From Pseudomonadota bacterium (GTDB lineage Bacteria > Pseudomonadota > Gammaproteobacteria > Burkholderiales > Rhodocyclaceae): a DNA stretch of 64,000 nucleotides. Positions 1 through 10,359 of this stretch are shown here, piece by piece; positions within the stretch are counted from its first letter, which is position 1; each line of letters opens with the position of its first letter. A program made the position numbers and the translations under genes. Location: positions 186,001 through 250,000 of the forward strand of contig JAFEDJ010000013.1 in assembly GCA_018241685.1 (NCBI GenBank), in the 5' to 3' direction. Under the pieces are notes generated by a model that was not told the origin of the DNA, made no database searches, and saw only the letters and a program-made list of their open reading frames with translations.

Positions 1-1
1 C

Positions 2-997
2 AAGCGCCGCGCGCAGGTCTACGTGGAAGCGCTGATCACCGAAGTCAGCACCGACAAGGCCGCCGAGATCGGCATCCAGTGGCAGGCCGGCAAGGTCGGC
101 TCCACCGGCGCATACGGCGGGACCAGCTTCAGCTCGAGCGGCAACAACCTCCTCACGCTGGCCGCCGGCCTGGCTTCCAGTTCATCGGCGACGCTGCCCG
201 GCAACGGCCTCAACCTGGTCCTCGGCGGCGGCACAATCACCGTCGGCGGCAAGCAGATCGCCAACCTGAACATGCTGGCCCACTTCCTCGAGTCGGATAC
301 CAAGGCCAACATCCTGTCCACACCCAACCTGGTGACCCTCGACAACGAGGAAGCCAAGATCGTCGTCGGCAGCAACGTGCCCTTCGTCACTGGCTCCTAC
401 GCCACCACCGGCGGCACCACCACCAACCCGTTCACCACCGTCGAGCGCAAGGACGTTGGCCTCACGCTGAAGGTCAAGCCGCAGATCTCCGAAGGCGGCA
501 CCGTGCGCCTGCAGATCTACCAGGAAGCCTCGGCGATCATCGCCTCCACCGCGTCGGCCACCAACGGCCCGTCCACCACCAAGCGCTCCATCGAATCCAC
601 CGTGCTGGTGGACGACGGCGCGGTGATCGCCCTCGGCGGCCTGGTGGAAGACACCTACAACGGCGGTGTCGAGAAGGTGCCCGTGCTCGGCGACCTGCCC
701 TACGTGGGCAGCCTGTTCCGCTACACCACCCGCAGCCGCGGCAAGACCAACCTGATCGTCTTCCTGCGTCCGGTGATCCTGCGTGACGCGGCCAGCATCC
801 AGGGCATCTCGTCGGACCGCTACAACTACATCATCGGCCAGCAGCGCAACATCGACCGCAGCGACGCGCTGATGCGCGGCGAGCCGAGCGCCCCCGAGCT
901 GCCGCCGCCGGGCAGCCCGGCACCGACCGTGCCCTTCTACCGCATCCCCGAACCGGCCGCCGCCGCCCCGGCCCAGACCGCGCCGCAAACTCCATGA
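2..997 (+). CDS. gspD: Type II secretion secretin GspD, C-terminal part (5' end outside window)
   Basis: This is the last ~331 residues of an outer-membrane secretin; the reading frame is open at the window edge, so the start lies upstream. The C-terminal part carries the secretin signature ([15 protein letters not shown] followed by a stretch ending in [12 protein letters not shown]), which forms the beta-barrel gate. The first residues ([14 protein letters not shown]) match the entry to the secretin core. A Pro/Ala-rich tail of about 40 residues follows the barrel, where a pilotin-binding S-domain would lie in other members. Its stop overlaps the gspE start (ATGA). Family membership is certain; whether the system secretes enzymes or has another cargo cannot be told from this window. 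Confidence 0.95.
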   Translation, partial: KRRAQVYVEALITEVSTDKAAEIGIQWQAGKVGSTGAYGGTSFSSSGNNLLTLAAGLASSSSATLPGNGLNLVLGGGTITVGGKQIANLNMLAHFLESDTKANILSTPNLVTLDNEEAKIVVGSNVPFVTGSYATTGGTTTNPFTTVERKDVGLTLKVKPQISEGGTVRLQIYQEASAIIASTASATNGPSTTKRSIESTVLVDDGAVIALGGLVEDTYNGGVEKVPVLGDLPYVGSLFRYTTRSRGKTNLIVFLRPVILRDAASIQGISSDRYNYIIGQQRNIDRSDALMRGEPSAPELPPPGSPAPTVPFYRIPEPAAAAPAQTAPQTP

Positions 998-2460
998 GCG
1001 CCCCGTCGCTGCCCTATGCCTTCGCCAAGGCCCACGGCATCCTCGTCGCCGCCCACGGTGGCGAGCACGCCGACCTGATTCTCCGCGAAGGCGCCGACCT
1101 GGCCGCCGTCGCCGAAGTACGCCGCAGCCTCGGCGTACCGCTGCGCATCGAGACCCTGCCCCGCGCCGGCTTCGAGGCCCGCCTCGCCGAAGCCTATTCC
1201 GGCGCCGACGACAATGCCGCCGAAGTGGTCGCCGACGTGGGCCAGGAAGTGGACCTGACCCAGCTGATGACCGAGCTGCCGGCCGTCGAGGACCTGCTGG
1301 AAACCCAGGACGACGCGCCGATCATCCGCATGATCAACGCGCTGCTGACCCAGGCCGTGCGCCAGGCCGCCAGCGACATCCACATCGAACCCTACGAGCG
1401 CCACTCGGTGGTGCGCTTCCGCCGTGACGGCGTGCTCGTCGACGTGGCCCAGCCCCACCGCGCGCTGCACGCCGCGATGGCCTCGCGCATCAAGATCATG
1501 GCCAGCCTCGACATCGCCGAGAAACGCCTGCCCCAGGACGGCCGCATCGCCCTGCGCCTGGCCGGCCGCCAGGTGGACGTGCGGGTATCCACGCTGCCCA
1601 CCACCCACGGCGAACGCATCGTGCTGCGCCTGCTCGACAAGGGCAACGGCCAGCGCAGCCTCGACAGCCTCGGCATGGCCACCGACACCGTCGATCCCTT
1701 CGCCAAGCTGCTCGCCGAACCCCACGGCATCCTGCTCGTCACCGGCCCCACCGGCTCCGGCAAGAGCACCACGCTGTACGCGGCGCTACAGAGCATGGAC
1801 GCCCACAGCCTCAACATCGTCACCGTCGAGGACCCGGTCGAATACGACCTGCCCGGCGTCGGCCAGATCCAGGTCAACAGCCGTATCGATCTCAGCTTCG
1901 CGCGGGCCCTGCGGGCGATCCTCCGGCAGGACCCGGATGTCATCATGATCGGCGAGATCCGCGACCTGGAGACCGCCCAGATCGCCGTGCAGGCCAGCCT
2001 CACCGGCCACCTGGTGCTGGCCACGCTGCACACCAACGACGCCGCCTCGGCGGTCACCCGCCTGGTGGACATGGGCGTCGAACCCTTCCTGCTGGCGTCC
2101 ACGCTGCGCGGCGTGCTGGCCCAGCGCCTGGTACGCAAGCTGTGCCCGGTCTGCCGCACATCGGAACCAACCGCGGCGGCCGACCGCGCCCTGCTCGGCA
2201 GCCATGCTCCGGCCCAGCTGTGGCACGCCCCCGGCTGCCCGGAGTGTTCACGCACTGGCTACTCGGGGCGCAGCGGCATCTATGAGCTGATCGTCGTGGA
2301 CGACGCCTTCCAGCGCCTCATCCACACCGGCGCCGACGAAGCCGCGCTGCGCGCCCACGCCCTCGCCCACGGCACCCGCAGCCTGCGCGATGACGGCCTG
2401 CGCCTGCTCGCAGGCGGCCAGACCTCGGCCGAAGAGCTGCTCCGCGTGACCCGCGAATGA
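994..2460 (+). CDS. gspE: Type II secretion ATPase GspE
   Basis: Cytoplasmic hexameric ATPase (488 aa) that drives pseudopilus assembly. The Walker A motif GPTGSGKST lies at residues 251-259, with the Asp-box ([19 protein letters not shown]) and the His-box ([13 protein letters not shown]) downstream. A four-cysteine zinc element (CPVC at 384-387, CPEC at 415-418) is typical of GspE/PilB. The N-terminal domain should bind GspL. The ATG overlaps the gspD stop and the stop overlaps the gspF start, so translation is coupled on both sides. Length is normal and all catalytic motifs are intact. Confidence 0.97.
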   Translation: MSAPSLPYAFAKAHGILVAAHGGEHADLILREGADLAAVAEVRRSLGVPLRIETLPRAGFEARLAEAYSGADDNAAEVVADVGQEVDLTQLMTELPAVEDLLETQDDAPIIRMINALLTQAVRQAASDIHIEPYERHSVVRFRRDGVLVDVAQPHRALHAAMASRIKIMASLDIAEKRLPQDGRIALRLAGRQVDVRVSTLPTTHGERIVLRLLDKGNGQRSLDSLGMATDTVDPFAKLLAEPHGILLVTGPTGSGKSTTLYAALQSMDAHSLNIVTVEDPVEYDLPGVGQIQVNSRIDLSFARALRAILRQDPDVIMIGEIRDLETAQIAVQASLTGHLVLATLHTNDAASAVTRLVDMGVEPFLLASTLRGVLAQRLVRKLCPVCRTSEPTAAADRALLGSHAPAQLWHAPGCPECSRTGYSGRSGIYELIVVDDAFQRLIHTGADEAALRAHALAHGTRSLRDDGLRLLAGGQTSAEELLRVTRE

Positions 2461-3662
2461 CCGCTTTCCGCTACCGTGCCCTCGACGCCGCCGGCAAGGA
2501 ATCCGCCGGCGTCCTCGAAGCCGACACCGGCAAGGCCGCCCGTGGCCTGCTGCGCGAGCGCGGCCTGTTTCCGCTGGAAGTCGCCTCGGTGGCCCAGGGC
2601 AGCGGTGGCGCCAAAGTCGCACGGCGCAAGCTGAAGGATGCCGACCTCACGCTGTTGACCCGCCAGTGGGCCACGCTGCTGGCCTCCGGCCTGACCGTCG
2701 AACAGGCGCTGGCGGCTCTTATCGAGCAGGCCGAAACCGAGACCACGCGCCAGCTGCTGGCCGGCGTGCGTTCCGAGATCCTCTCCGGCTACAGCCTGCG
2801 CGCCGCGCTGGACCGCTTCCCGCAGGCCTTCTCGACGCTCTATCGCGCCTCGGTGGCGGCCGGCGAGAAATCCGGCGAGCTGGCCAAGGTGATGACCGAA
2901 CTGGCCGACTACCTGGACCGCAGCAACGCACTGCGCACCAAGACCCTGCAAGCCCTGCTTTACCCGGCCATCGTCGCCAGCGTGGCGCTGATGGTCATCA
3001 TCGGCCTGATGACCTACGTGGTGCCGCAGGTGGTGTCCGTCTTCCAGCAAAGCAAGCAGACGCTGCCGCTGCTCACCCGCAGCCTGATCGTCGTCAGCGC
3101 CGTGCTGCGGGAATGGGGCTGGCTGATGATCCTGGCCATCATCGGCGCCATCCTCGCTGCCCGCGGCGCGCTGCGCGACACCGCCGTCAAGCGCCGCTGG
3201 GACGCCTGGCTGCTGCGCCTGCCGGTGCTCGGCCGCCATCTGCGGACCCTCGACGCGACCCGTTTCGCCAGCACCCTGTCGATCCTCGCCGGCAGCGGCG
3301 TGCCGCTGCTCGCCGCGCTGGACGCCGGCCGCCAGGTGATCAGCCGCCTGCCGCTGGCCGACGCGGTAGGCGTCGCCGCCGAACGCGTCCGCGAGGGCCA
3401 GCCCCTGTCCCGCGCGCTGGGCGCCAGCCGACAGTTTCCACCGCTCTTGATCCACATGCTGGCCAACGGTGAAGCCACCGGCCGCATCGACGAGCTCCTC
3501 GACCGCGCCGCCCGCCTGCAGCAGGCCGAGCTCGAGAACCGCACCGCCACGCTCACGGCCTTGCTGGAGCCGATCCTGCTGCTGATGATGGGTGGCTTCG
3601 TGCTGCTCATCGTGATGGCAGTGATGCAGCCGATCATCGAAATCAACACCCTGATGAAATAA
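2457..3662 (+). CDS. gspF: Type II secretion inner-membrane platform protein GspF
   Basis: Polytopic platform protein (401 aa). It has two repeated cytoplasmic GspF domains, roughly residues 65-190 and 270-390, and three hydrophobic segments near 170-190, 220-240 and 370-395. The motifs [20 protein letters not shown] and [19 protein letters not shown] mark the two repeats. It links the GspE ATPase to pseudopilin addition. The start overlaps the gspE stop. The gap of 10 bp to gspG holds an AAGGA-type ribosome-binding site. Confidence 0.97.
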   Translation: MTAFRYRALDAAGKESAGVLEADTGKAARGLLRERGLFPLEVASVAQGSGGAKVARRKLKDADLTLLTRQWATLLASGLTVEQALAALIEQAETETTRQLLAGVRSEILSGYSLRAALDRFPQAFSTLYRASVAAGEKSGELAKVMTELADYLDRSNALRTKTLQALLYPAIVASVALMVIIGLMTYVVPQVVSVFQQSKQTLPLLTRSLIVVSAVLREWGWLMILAIIGAILAARGALRDTAVKRRWDAWLLRLPVLGRHLRTLDATRFASTLSILAGSGVPLLAALDAGRQVISRLPLADAVGVAAERVREGQPLSRALGASRQFPPLLIHMLANGEATGRIDELLDRAARLQQAELENRTATLTALLEPILLLMMGGFVLLIVMAVMQPIIEINTLMK

Positions 3663-3672
3663 GGACGTACCA

Positions 3673-4101
3673 ATGCTCAATCGCCTCCGCCGCAGCCGCG
3701 GCTTCACCCTCATCGAAGTGATGGTCGTCATCGTCATCCTCGGCGTGCTCGCCGCGCTGGTGGTGCCGAAGGTCATGAGCCGCCCCGACGAAGCCCGCGT
3801 CGTCGCCGCCAAGCAGGACATCTCGGCGATCATGCAGGCCCTCAAGCTGTACAAGCTCGACAACCGCCGCTACCCCACCGCCGAGCAGGGCCTGCAGGCC
3901 CTCGTCGTCAAGCCGACCACTGCACCGGTGCCAGAGAACTGGAAGGCCTACCTCGACAAGCTGCCGATGGACCCCTGGGGCAAGCCCTACCAGTACGTGG
4001 TCCCCGGCCTGAAGGGCGATGTGGATGTGATGAGCTTCGGTGCCGACGGCGTGTCCGGCGGCGAAGGCTTCGACGCGGACATCGGCTCCTGGAGCCTGTG
4101 A
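3673..4101 (+). CDS. gspG: Major pseudopilin GspG
   Basis: 142-aa major pseudopilin that polymerises into the piston-like pseudopilus. The N-terminus shows a short basic leader ending at Gly, then [20 protein letters not shown], the class III prepilin signal cut and methylated by GspO/PilD. The globular part has the usual GspG features: [20 protein letters not shown] and the DPWGKPYQY segment near the calcium site. No prepilin peptidase gene is visible here. The stop overlaps the gspH start. Confidence 0.97.
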   Translation: MLNRLRRSRGFTLIEVMVVIVILGVLAALVVPKVMSRPDEARVVAAKQDISAIMQALKLYKLDNRRYPTAEQGLQALVVKPTTAPVPENWKAYLDKLPMDPWGKPYQYVVPGLKGDVDVMSFGADGVSGGEGFDADIGSWSL

Positions 4102-4622
4102 TCAAGATGCCCCCCGCGACCGTGGCCACGCCCCGGCTGGGGGGCCTGCGCGGCCACGCCGGCTTCACCCTCATCGAAGTGATGGTGGTGCTGGTCATCA
4201 TGAGCGTCATGGCCACCGGCATCAGCCTGGGGCTGGACAGCCTGCGCGGGCGCGACGCCGATCAGGCCCTGCGGCGGCTGCGCCTGGTGCTGGAGGCCAC
4301 CGCCGACCGGGCGGCGGTCCGCGGCCGCCCGATCGTCATCGAATTCCTGCCGGACGGCTACCGTTTCTCGGCCCTCGACCCGGACGACAACTGGCGTCCT
4401 CTCAACGACCCGCCGGTATTCACCGAGAAGACGCTACCCGACGGCCTGTACTGGTCCGGGCTGCGCATCGACGGCCAGCCGGAAGCCACCACGCCACGCC
4501 TGCAGTTCGGCACCCAGGCACCGGAATACGAACTGCGCGTCGCCACCCCGAGCGGCGAAGCCCGCCTCATCGGCAAGGCCAACGGCGACGTGATCCTGGC
4601 CCTGCCGGGTCGCAACGCATGA
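4098..4622 (+). CDS. gspH: Minor pseudopilin GspH
   Basis: 174-aa minor pseudopilin. A longer basic leader (about 20 residues) ends in Gly before [20 protein letters not shown], the prepilin cleavage and helix region. The remainder ([32 protein letters not shown]) fits the GspH/FimT soluble fold. It is expected at the pseudopilus tip with GspI, J and K. Its position between gspG and gspI and the overlaps at both ends support the call. Confidence 0.93.
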   Translation: MIKMPPATVATPRLGGLRGHAGFTLIEVMVVLVIMSVMATGISLGLDSLRGRDADQALRRLRLVLEATADRAAVRGRPIVIEFLPDGYRFSALDPDDNWRPLNDPPVFTEKTLPDGLYWSGLRIDGQPEATTPRLQFGTQAPEYELRVATPSGEARLIGKANGDVILALPGRNA

Positions 4623-5005
4623 TGCGCGCAGGTGCCCGCCGGACGGGCGGCTTCACGCTGCTCGAGACCCTTGTCGCGCTGGCCATCCTGGCCATTGCGC
4701 TGACCGCCGCCTTCCGCGCGATGGGCGTCACCGCCCAGTCCTCCGCTGAGCTGCGCGAACGCCTTGTCGGCGACTGGATCGCCGAGAACCGTCTGGCCGA
4801 ACTGCGCGCCACCCAAGCCTGGCCCAACGCCGGCACCAACGAAGGCACGGCCGATCAGGCCGGGCGCAGCTACCGCTGGCGCGAAGAGGTGAAGAACACC
4901 GCCAACCCCCTGTTCCGCCGCGTGGACGTCAGCGTCTTCAGCGAGGAGTCAGACGATCACGCCATCGCCCGCCTGAGCGGCTACCTGGCGAGGCCGCTGC
5001 GATGA
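4619..5005 (+). CDS. gspI: Minor pseudopilin GspI
   Basis: 128-aa minor pseudopilin with leader RRTGG then FTLLETLVALAILAIALTAA, the prepilin signal. The AENRLAELR segment is characteristic of GspI, which nucleates the tip complex with GspJ and GspK. Two in-frame ATGs (4619 and 4622) are possible; 4619 overlaps the gspH stop and is chosen for coupling. The stop overlaps the gspJ start. Confidence 0.92.
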   Translation: MMRAGARRTGGFTLLETLVALAILAIALTAAFRAMGVTAQSSAELRERLVGDWIAENRLAELRATQAWPNAGTNEGTADQAGRSYRWREEVKNTANPLFRRVDVSVFSEESDDHAIARLSGYLARPLR

Positions 5006-5628
5006 GCCCCATTCATGCGCGCGCCCGTCAGGCCAAGCCGCATCACCAACGCGGCCTGACCCTGATCGAGCTGATGGTGGCGCTGGCGATCTTCGCGATC
5101 CTCGGCGTACTGTCCTACCGCGCCCTGTCCGAGGTCGCCACCAGCCGCGACCGGCTGGAGGCCAATTTCGAGCGCTGGCGCGCCATCGGCCGCAGCATGC
5201 AGCGCATCGACACCGACCTGCTTCAGGCCGTCGCCCCGGGCGAGCAGCGCGGCATGCCCGGCGGTGTCCCGGCCCTGAGCAGCACCAGCACGCCGGCCAT
5301 GATCCTCGGCCGCAGTGCCAACGGCGGCGGCCCGGAATTCCAGTTTCTGCGCCTCGATGACAGCCGCGGCGTGCGCCGGGTGGGCTTCCGCCTGGTGGAT
5401 GGCCGCCTCGAATGGCTGCGCTGGAGCGGCCGCGAGCTCCTCGGCGAGCCGAGCGTCGAGCCCCTGCTCGACAATATCCGCGACCTGCGCTGGCGCTTTC
5501 TGTACAACAACAACCGCCTCGACGCCTGGCCGCCGGGAGACCGCCGCGCCGCGCTGCCGGACGCGGTGATCCTCGAACTCGACCTACCCGACGTGGGCAC
5601 CATCACGCGCATGATCGCTCTCCGCTGA
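5002..5628 (+). CDS. gspJ: Minor pseudopilin GspJ
   Basis: 208-aa minor pseudopilin. The leader ends HHQRG, followed by LTLIELMVALAIFAILGVLS. The segments RSMQRIDTDLLQAV and LEWLRW are typical of GspJ, which binds GspI and GspK at the pseudopilus tip. The start overlaps gspI. The last base of its TGA stop is the first base of the gspK ATG. Confidence 0.94.
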   Translation: MSPIHARARQAKPHHQRGLTLIELMVALAIFAILGVLSYRALSEVATSRDRLEANFERWRAIGRSMQRIDTDLLQAVAPGEQRGMPGGVPALSSTSTPAMILGRSANGGGPEFQFLRLDDSRGVRRVGFRLVDGRLEWLRWSGRELLGEPSVEPLLDNIRDLRWRFLYNNNRLDAWPPGDRRAALPDAVILELDLPDVGTITRMIALR

Positions 5629-6596
5629 TGAGCCGCCGTCCCTTTTTCCCCACTTCCGCCCCCGCTTGCCGGCCTGGCCCACAACGCGGCGCGGCAGTGA
5701 TCCTCGCGCTGCTGACGGTGGCCCTCGTCGCCGGCATCGCCGCCGCCGCGGTCGGCGACCTGGGCGTCGCCATGGACCAGGTAATGGGCCGCCACGACCA
5801 GGCCCAGGCCCGCCTGCTGGCCCGCGGCGCCGTGGACTGGGCGCGCAACGTGCTGGCCGAAGACGCCCGTACGACCCAGGTGGACCACCTCGGCGAGAGC
5901 TGGGCCGTCAAGGTGCCGCCAACGCCGGTGGAGGAAGGCGAAGTCAGTGGCGAACTGCAAGACCTGTCCGGGCGCGTCAACCTCAACAACCTGGTCCAGA
6001 TGGATGGCGCCAACCTGCTCGAAGTGGAGCAGTTCCGCCGCCTGCTGGCCATCGTCGGCGTCGGCGACGGGGATGCCCTCAACCTTACGTCGGCCCTGCT
6101 CGACTGGCTCGATGCCGACGACACGCCGCGCCTGCCCGGCGGCGCCGAGTCATCCTGGTACGAAGCCCAGACGCCGGCCCGCCGGCCCGCCAACGGCCCG
6201 CTGCTGGCGGTCAGCGAGCTGACCCAGGTGCGCGGCTTCACGCCCGACCTGGTGGCGCGCCTGAGCCCCTTCGTGGCGGCGCTGCCCGCCGACAGCAAGA
6301 TCAACGTGAATACCGCCCCCGCCGAAGTCCTCGCCGCCGCCGTTCCCGGCCTGAGCCTCGACGCCGCCCGCCTTCTGATCGTGCAGCGCAGCCGCGCGTG
6401 GTTCAAGGACCTGCCCGACTTCAAGGCCCGCCTGCCGTCCCAGGACCTCACCCCCGACACCGCCCGGCTGGCCACCACCAGCCGGCATTTCCTTGCCACT
6501 GGCCGCGCCCGCTTCGGCGTCTCCATGGTCCGCATGGAGGTTTTGCTGGACCGCGCCCAGAACTGGCCCACCATCGTTTGGCAGAAACTGCTATGA
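5628..6596 (+). CDS. gspK: Minor pseudopilin GspK
   Basis: 322-aa largest minor pseudopilin, the tip cap. The leader ends at QRG before AAVILALLTVALVAGIAAAA. Characteristic sequences are DLSGRVNLNNLV early in the globular part, and SKINVNTAPAEVLAA within the helix-hairpin-helix-like SAM domain near residue 230. The start was placed at the ATG sharing a base with the gspJ stop, because longer in-frame extension would run through gspJ. It overlaps gspL by 4 bp. Confidence 0.94.
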   Translation: MSRRPFFPTSAPACRPGPQRGAAVILALLTVALVAGIAAAAVGDLGVAMDQVMGRHDQAQARLLARGAVDWARNVLAEDARTTQVDHLGESWAVKVPPTPVEEGEVSGELQDLSGRVNLNNLVQMDGANLLEVEQFRRLLAIVGVGDGDALNLTSALLDWLDADDTPRLPGGAESSWYEAQTPARRPANGPLLAVSELTQVRGFTPDLVARLSPFVAALPADSKINVNTAPAEVLAAAVPGLSLDAARLLIVQRSRAWFKDLPDFKARLPSQDLTPDTARLATTSRHFLATGRARFGVSMVRMEVLLDRAQNWPTIVWQKLL

Positions 6597-7810
6597 CCCG
6601 TCTCATCCTCGCCATCGACGAGCACTGGCCGACCCGGCCGGACTGCCCGTGGGCGCTCCTCGGCCCGGATGGCCAGCCGCTCTCCGAAGGCCGCAGCGAA
6701 CCCCGCCACTGGCCGGCCGCCGACGAATGCGAAGTCGTGCTCACCGGCCCCCAGTGCCTGTGGCTCGAAGTGCCGCTGCCGCGCGCCACCCGACGCGACC
6801 TGCCGCGCCTGCTGGCCTACGCGCTGGAGGACCGCCTGCTGAAGGACCCGGACAGCCAGCACCTCACCGTCAGCCATCGCCGCCCCGCCGACGACGGCGA
6901 ACGCGACCTGGCCGGCGTGCTGGTGGTCGCCCGCGAGCGCCTGCGCCTGGTCGTGGCGCAGCTCGCCGCCATCGGCCGGCAGCCGCAGCGCGTGCTCGCC
7001 GAACTGCAGACCGCGCCAACCGACCCGCAAGGCTGGCAGCTGAGCCTGTCCGCCGACGACGCCATCCTGCGCACCGGCCCCGACGCCGGCCTGGCCATCG
7101 ACGGAGACATCCTGATGCCGCTGCTGGCCCAGCAGGCCGGCGTGGCCCGCGCCGCCAACAGCGCCCCGTCGCGCATCGACGTCCATGTGGCCGCCGGCAC
7201 ACCGGCCCCCGATCTGGCCGCCCTGCAGGCCGAAACCGGCCTCGAGACCGTGGCTGCAGCGCCTTACCGCTGGTGGCAGGGCGCCGACCGCAAGGCCACC
7301 AACCTGCTGCACGGCGAGTTCGCGCCCAGCGCCCGCGGCGGCGCCTGGCTCGGCCGCCTGCGCCCGGCGCTGATCCTCGGCGGCAGCGCGCTGGCCCTGT
7401 GGCTGGTGGCCGACGTGGGCGAGGTGCTGTGGATGAAACATCAGGTCGGCGACATCGACGGGCGCATCGAGCGCATCTACCGCACCAGCTTCCCGAACAC
7501 CCCGGTGGTCGCCCCGGCCGCCCAGATGCGCCAGCAGCTCAACCAGGAACGGGCCCGCCACGGCCAGCTGCGGGACGACGACGCGCTGGCCCTGCTGGCC
7601 CAGGCCGCCGAAGCCCTCGGCACCGACGCGGCGGCCGGCATCGTCGCGCTGCGCTACGAGGACGGCCGCCTCGACCTGACCCTCGGCGGCTCCGCCGCCG
7701 CCCGTGCCGAAGCGGTGGTCGGCCTGCTCGCCAGCCGTGGCCTGCTCGCCGACCTGCGCCGGGACGGCAGCGCCCCCCATCTGCTGCTGCGCCGGGAGAA
7801 CCTGCAATGA
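6593..7810 (+). CDS. gspL: Type II secretion assembly protein GspL
   Basis: 405-aa bitopic inner-membrane protein. The N-terminal two thirds form the actin-like cytoplasmic domain that binds GspE. One membrane segment near residues 255-275 (LILGGSALALWLVADVGEVL) precedes a periplasmic ferredoxin-like domain that pairs with GspM. The start ATG overlaps the gspK stop. Sequence conservation in this family is low, so the call rests on topology, length and operon position. Confidence 0.9.
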   Translation: MTRLILAIDEHWPTRPDCPWALLGPDGQPLSEGRSEPRHWPAADECEVVLTGPQCLWLEVPLPRATRRDLPRLLAYALEDRLLKDPDSQHLTVSHRRPADDGERDLAGVLVVARERLRLVVAQLAAIGRQPQRVLAELQTAPTDPQGWQLSLSADDAILRTGPDAGLAIDGDILMPLLAQQAGVARAANSAPSRIDVHVAAGTPAPDLAALQAETGLETVAAAPYRWWQGADRKATNLLHGEFAPSARGGAWLGRLRPALILGGSALALWLVADVGEVLWMKHQVGDIDGRIERIYRTSFPNTPVVAPAAQMRQQLNQERARHGQLRDDDALALLAQAAEALGTDAAAGIVALRYEDGRLDLTLGGSAAARAEAVVGLLASRGLLADLRRDGSAPHLLLRRENLQ

Positions 7811-8316
7811 GCACCACCAAGCCCGTCGCCGCCATCGGCCCCATCACTCGCCTCACCACCGCCTGGCAGGGCATCAGCCCACGGGAGCGCCGCCTGGTGA
7901 CGATCGCCGGCGCCGTCGTCACCATCGGCCTCACGTTGAGCCTGCTCGACTGGGCTCGCCACGAGCGCGGCCGCCTCGACCGCAGCCTGCCGCGCAGTGC
8001 CGCGCAGCTGGAACTGGTGCAGGAATCCGCCACCGAAGTCGCCCGCCTGCGCACCCAGCCGCCCCTGCAGGCCCCCGCCGGGCCGGCCCTGCTCGAAGCC
8101 GCCCAGGCCGCCGCCAAAAGCCGCGGCCTCGGCCTGACGCTGCAGACCGGCGGCGAAGGCCTGCATGTGAAGGGCCAGGCGCCCTTCGACGAACTCGTTA
8201 CCTGGCTGGCCGCCGTACAGCGCGACCAGGGCCTGCGCGTAATGCGCATGGAGATCCAGCAACAAGGCCCGCAGGCCAGCATCGACGCGGTGCTGGCCGG
8301 GCCGTCCGCCCCCTGA
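7807..8316 (+). CDS. gspM: Type II secretion assembly protein GspM
   Basis: 169-aa bitopic protein with a short cytoplasmic N-terminus (ISPRERRLVTIAGAVVTIGL begins the membrane segment), a coiled stalk and a small periplasmic ferredoxin-like domain. It partners GspL in the assembly platform. The ISPRERR motif just before the membrane segment is typical of GspM. The start overlaps the gspL stop, and gspN follows after 3 bp. Confidence 0.9.
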   Translation: MSTTKPVAAIGPITRLTTAWQGISPRERRLVTIAGAVVTIGLTLSLLDWARHERGRLDRSLPRSAAQLELVQESATEVARLRTQPPLQAPAGPALLEAAQAAAKSRGLGLTLQTGGEGLHVKGQAPFDELVTWLAAVQRDQGLRVMRMEIQQQGPQASIDAVLAGPSAP

Positions 8317-8319
8317 GCC

Positions 8320-9072
8320 ATGCTGCGCAAACTGCTCGTCTTTGCACTGCTGACGCTGGCCCTGCTGATCGCCAAGGCGCCGGCCAGCCTCATCGACCTG
8401 CTGGTGGCCCGCCTGACCCAGGACGGCCTGCACCTGCAGCAGGCCGAAGGCAGCCTGTGGCGGGGCCACGGCGTACTGGCCAGCCGGGACGCCAGCGGGC
8501 GCAGCCTGAAACCCTGGCTGCCGCTGAGCTGGAACTTCGACACCGCCGCCCTCGCCCGTGGCGCCGCCGCCTGGTCGCTGGCCAGCAGCGGCGTGCCCAT
8601 CGGCCGCATCGAAGCGGGCCTGCGCGGCCTCGATGTGAGCGGCTTCAGCCTGCACGCCCCCGCCGATGCGGCGCTCAGCCCGATCCCCAATCCGGTCGCC
8701 CGCGCCGGCTGGCAGGGCGATCTGACCATCGAGGCGCCGGCCTGGCATTGCCCACCCGACGGGCGCTGCTCGGGCAAGGCGCGCCTGCTGTGGCGCGGAG
8801 CACGCAGCGCGCTGTTTCCCGGGCGCCAGTTCGGCGATTACGAGATCAGCCTGGACGCCCACGACGGCCTCATCCGCTACACCTTGCAGACCCTCGCCGG
8901 CGACGTGGTCGCCAACGGCAGCGGCGAGGCGGCGCCGGGCCACATGCCGCGCTTCGACGGCACGCTGAGCGGCGAACCGGAATTCCTCAGCCGCCTGCCC
9001 GCTATCGCCGGCGGCGCGGCCCGCCCCACTTCCCAGCCCGGGCATTTCGAGATCCACTGGCCGCCGCGCTGA
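8320..9072 (+). CDS. gspN: Type II secretion protein GspN
   Basis: 250-aa protein with one N-terminal membrane anchor or signal (residues 4-20, LLVFALLTLALLIAKAP), then a mostly beta-rich periplasmic domain. Motifs such as QQAEGSLWRGHGVL fit the GspN family, which occurs in only some type II systems. It may help place the secretin or transport lipid-like molecules; its role is not settled. It is the last gene of the operon, 3 bp after gspM. The CPPDGRC pair near residues 145-152 could form a disulfide, as in related proteins. Confidence 0.85.
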   Translation: MLRKLLVFALLTLALLIAKAPASLIDLLVARLTQDGLHLQQAEGSLWRGHGVLASRDASGRSLKPWLPLSWNFDTAALARGAAAWSLASSGVPIGRIEAGLRGLDVSGFSLHAPADAALSPIPNPVARAGWQGDLTIEAPAWHCPPDGRCSGKARLLWRGARSALFPGRQFGDYEISLDAHDGLIRYTLQTLAGDVVANGSGEAAPGHMPRFDGTLSGEPEFLSRLPAIAGGAARPTSQPGHFEIHWPPR

Positions 9073-9145
9073 CTTTCCTCTGCCACGGGATTCGGCCAGA
9101 ATGGCGGGATCATTCCGAACCACCGCCACGCCGAAGCCCGCATCC

Positions 9146-10225
9146 ATGAATCCGATCCAAGCCGCCCGTGCCGCCGGCCAGCAAGTCTGGCTGGACAATC
9201 TGTCCCGCGCCCTGATCAACGAAGGCCTGCTCGCCCGCCACATCGAAAATGGCGTGGCCGGCGTGACCACCAATCCGGCGATCTTCCACAAAGCCATCGC
9301 CGACGGCCACGACTACCGCCCGGCGCTGGATGCGCTGAACGGCGAGAACCTGTCGGCCGAACAGCGCTACGAGCGCCTGGTGATCGAGGACGTGCAGCGC
9401 GCCTGCGACCTGATCCGCCCGGTCTTCGACGCCAGCCAGGGCGATGCCGGCTACGTGAGCCTGGAAGTCTCCCCGGCGCTGGCCGATGACGAGGCCGGTA
9501 CCGTCGCCGCGGCCCGCCGCCTGCGCGCTGCCGTCGCCCGTGACAACCTGCTGGTCAAGATCCCGGCCACCGCGGCCGGCGTGCGCGCCATCGAAACCCT
9601 CACCGGCGAAGGCGTCAGCATCAACGTCACGCTGATGTTCTCGCTGGGCCACGTGGATGCAGTGGCCGGCGCCTACCAGCGCGGCCTCGAAAAACTGGCC
9701 GCGGCCGGCGGCGACGTATCCCGCGTGCGCTCCGTGGCCAGCGTCTTCCTGTCCCGCTGGGACAGCCTGATCGACAAGCAGCTCGAAGAGATCGGCAGCG
9801 AGGCGGCCCTCGCGCTGCGCGGTAAGGCCGGCGTAGCGCTGGCCCGCCAGGCTTACCAGCGCTACCTGACGCGCTTCCACGGCGAGGGCTTCGCCGCGCT
9901 GGCCGCCAGGGGCGCCCGCCCGCAGAGCATGCTGTGGGCCAGCACCGGCACCAAGAACGCAGCCTATTCCGACCTGATGTACGTCGAGCCGCTGATCGGC
10001 GCCGAAACCGTCAACACCCTGCCCGACGCCACACTGGCCGCCTTCGTCGACCACGGCCAGGTCCGTGCCGACACCGTCACCGAAGACGTGGATGGCGCCG
10101 CCGCCCACATCGCCGCGCTGGCCGCCCTCGGCCTGGACCTGGAAGTCCTCGGCGAGCGCCTGCAACAGGACGGCCTCGCCCAGTTCGCCACAGCCTTCGG
10201 CAAGCTGCTCGAACTGACCGCCTGA
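9146..10225 (+). CDS. tal: Transaldolase
   Basis: 359-aa transaldolase of the pentose phosphate pathway, moving a dihydroxyacetone unit between sugar phosphates. The Schiff-base lysine is K138 in NLLVKIPAT. Other family landmarks are GVTTNPAIF near residue 40 and SVASVFLSRWD near 200. The start at MNPIQAAR was preferred over an ATG 45 bp upstream, because the family begins at this point (QVWLDNLSR). The long form is like the Tal of cyanobacteria and many Betaproteobacteria. It is followed by a strong terminator. Confidence 0.95.
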   Translation: MNPIQAARAAGQQVWLDNLSRALINEGLLARHIENGVAGVTTNPAIFHKAIADGHDYRPALDALNGENLSAEQRYERLVIEDVQRACDLIRPVFDASQGDAGYVSLEVSPALADDEAGTVAAARRLRAAVARDNLLVKIPATAAGVRAIETLTGEGVSINVTLMFSLGHVDAVAGAYQRGLEKLAAAGGDVSRVRSVASVFLSRWDSLIDKQLEEIGSEAALALRGKAGVALARQAYQRYLTRFHGEGFAALAARGARPQSMLWASTGTKNAAYSDLMYVEPLIGAETVNTLPDATLAAFVDHGQVRADTVTEDVDGAAAHIAALAALGLDLEVLGERLQQDGLAQFATAFGKLLELTA

Positions 10226-10243
10226 GCCCAGGCCACCGCAATG

Positions 10244-10271
10244 AAAAAAGGCGCCTCCCGGCGCCTTTTTT
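10244..10271 (+). terminator. Rho-independent terminator after tal
   Basis: GGCGCC (10250-10255), loop TCCC, GGCGCC (10260-10265), flanked by an A run and a T run that extend the stem. It sits 18 bp after the tal stop. The symmetry means it could also act on the opposite strand, downstream of the DUF192 gene. Confidence 0.9.
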
Positions 10272-10359
10272 ATTCGATCCGTCCCTGTCCGGGCTCATCC
10301 ACGGCAGCAAGCTCATTCGCCGCCCCGCCCCTCGACAGGTCCCCAACCTCCGTCCACGC

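Noticed and set aside
5603..7807. A 734-residue minus-strand open frame across gspK-gspL
   Set aside because: Low-complexity shadow composition and opposite to a well-supported operon.
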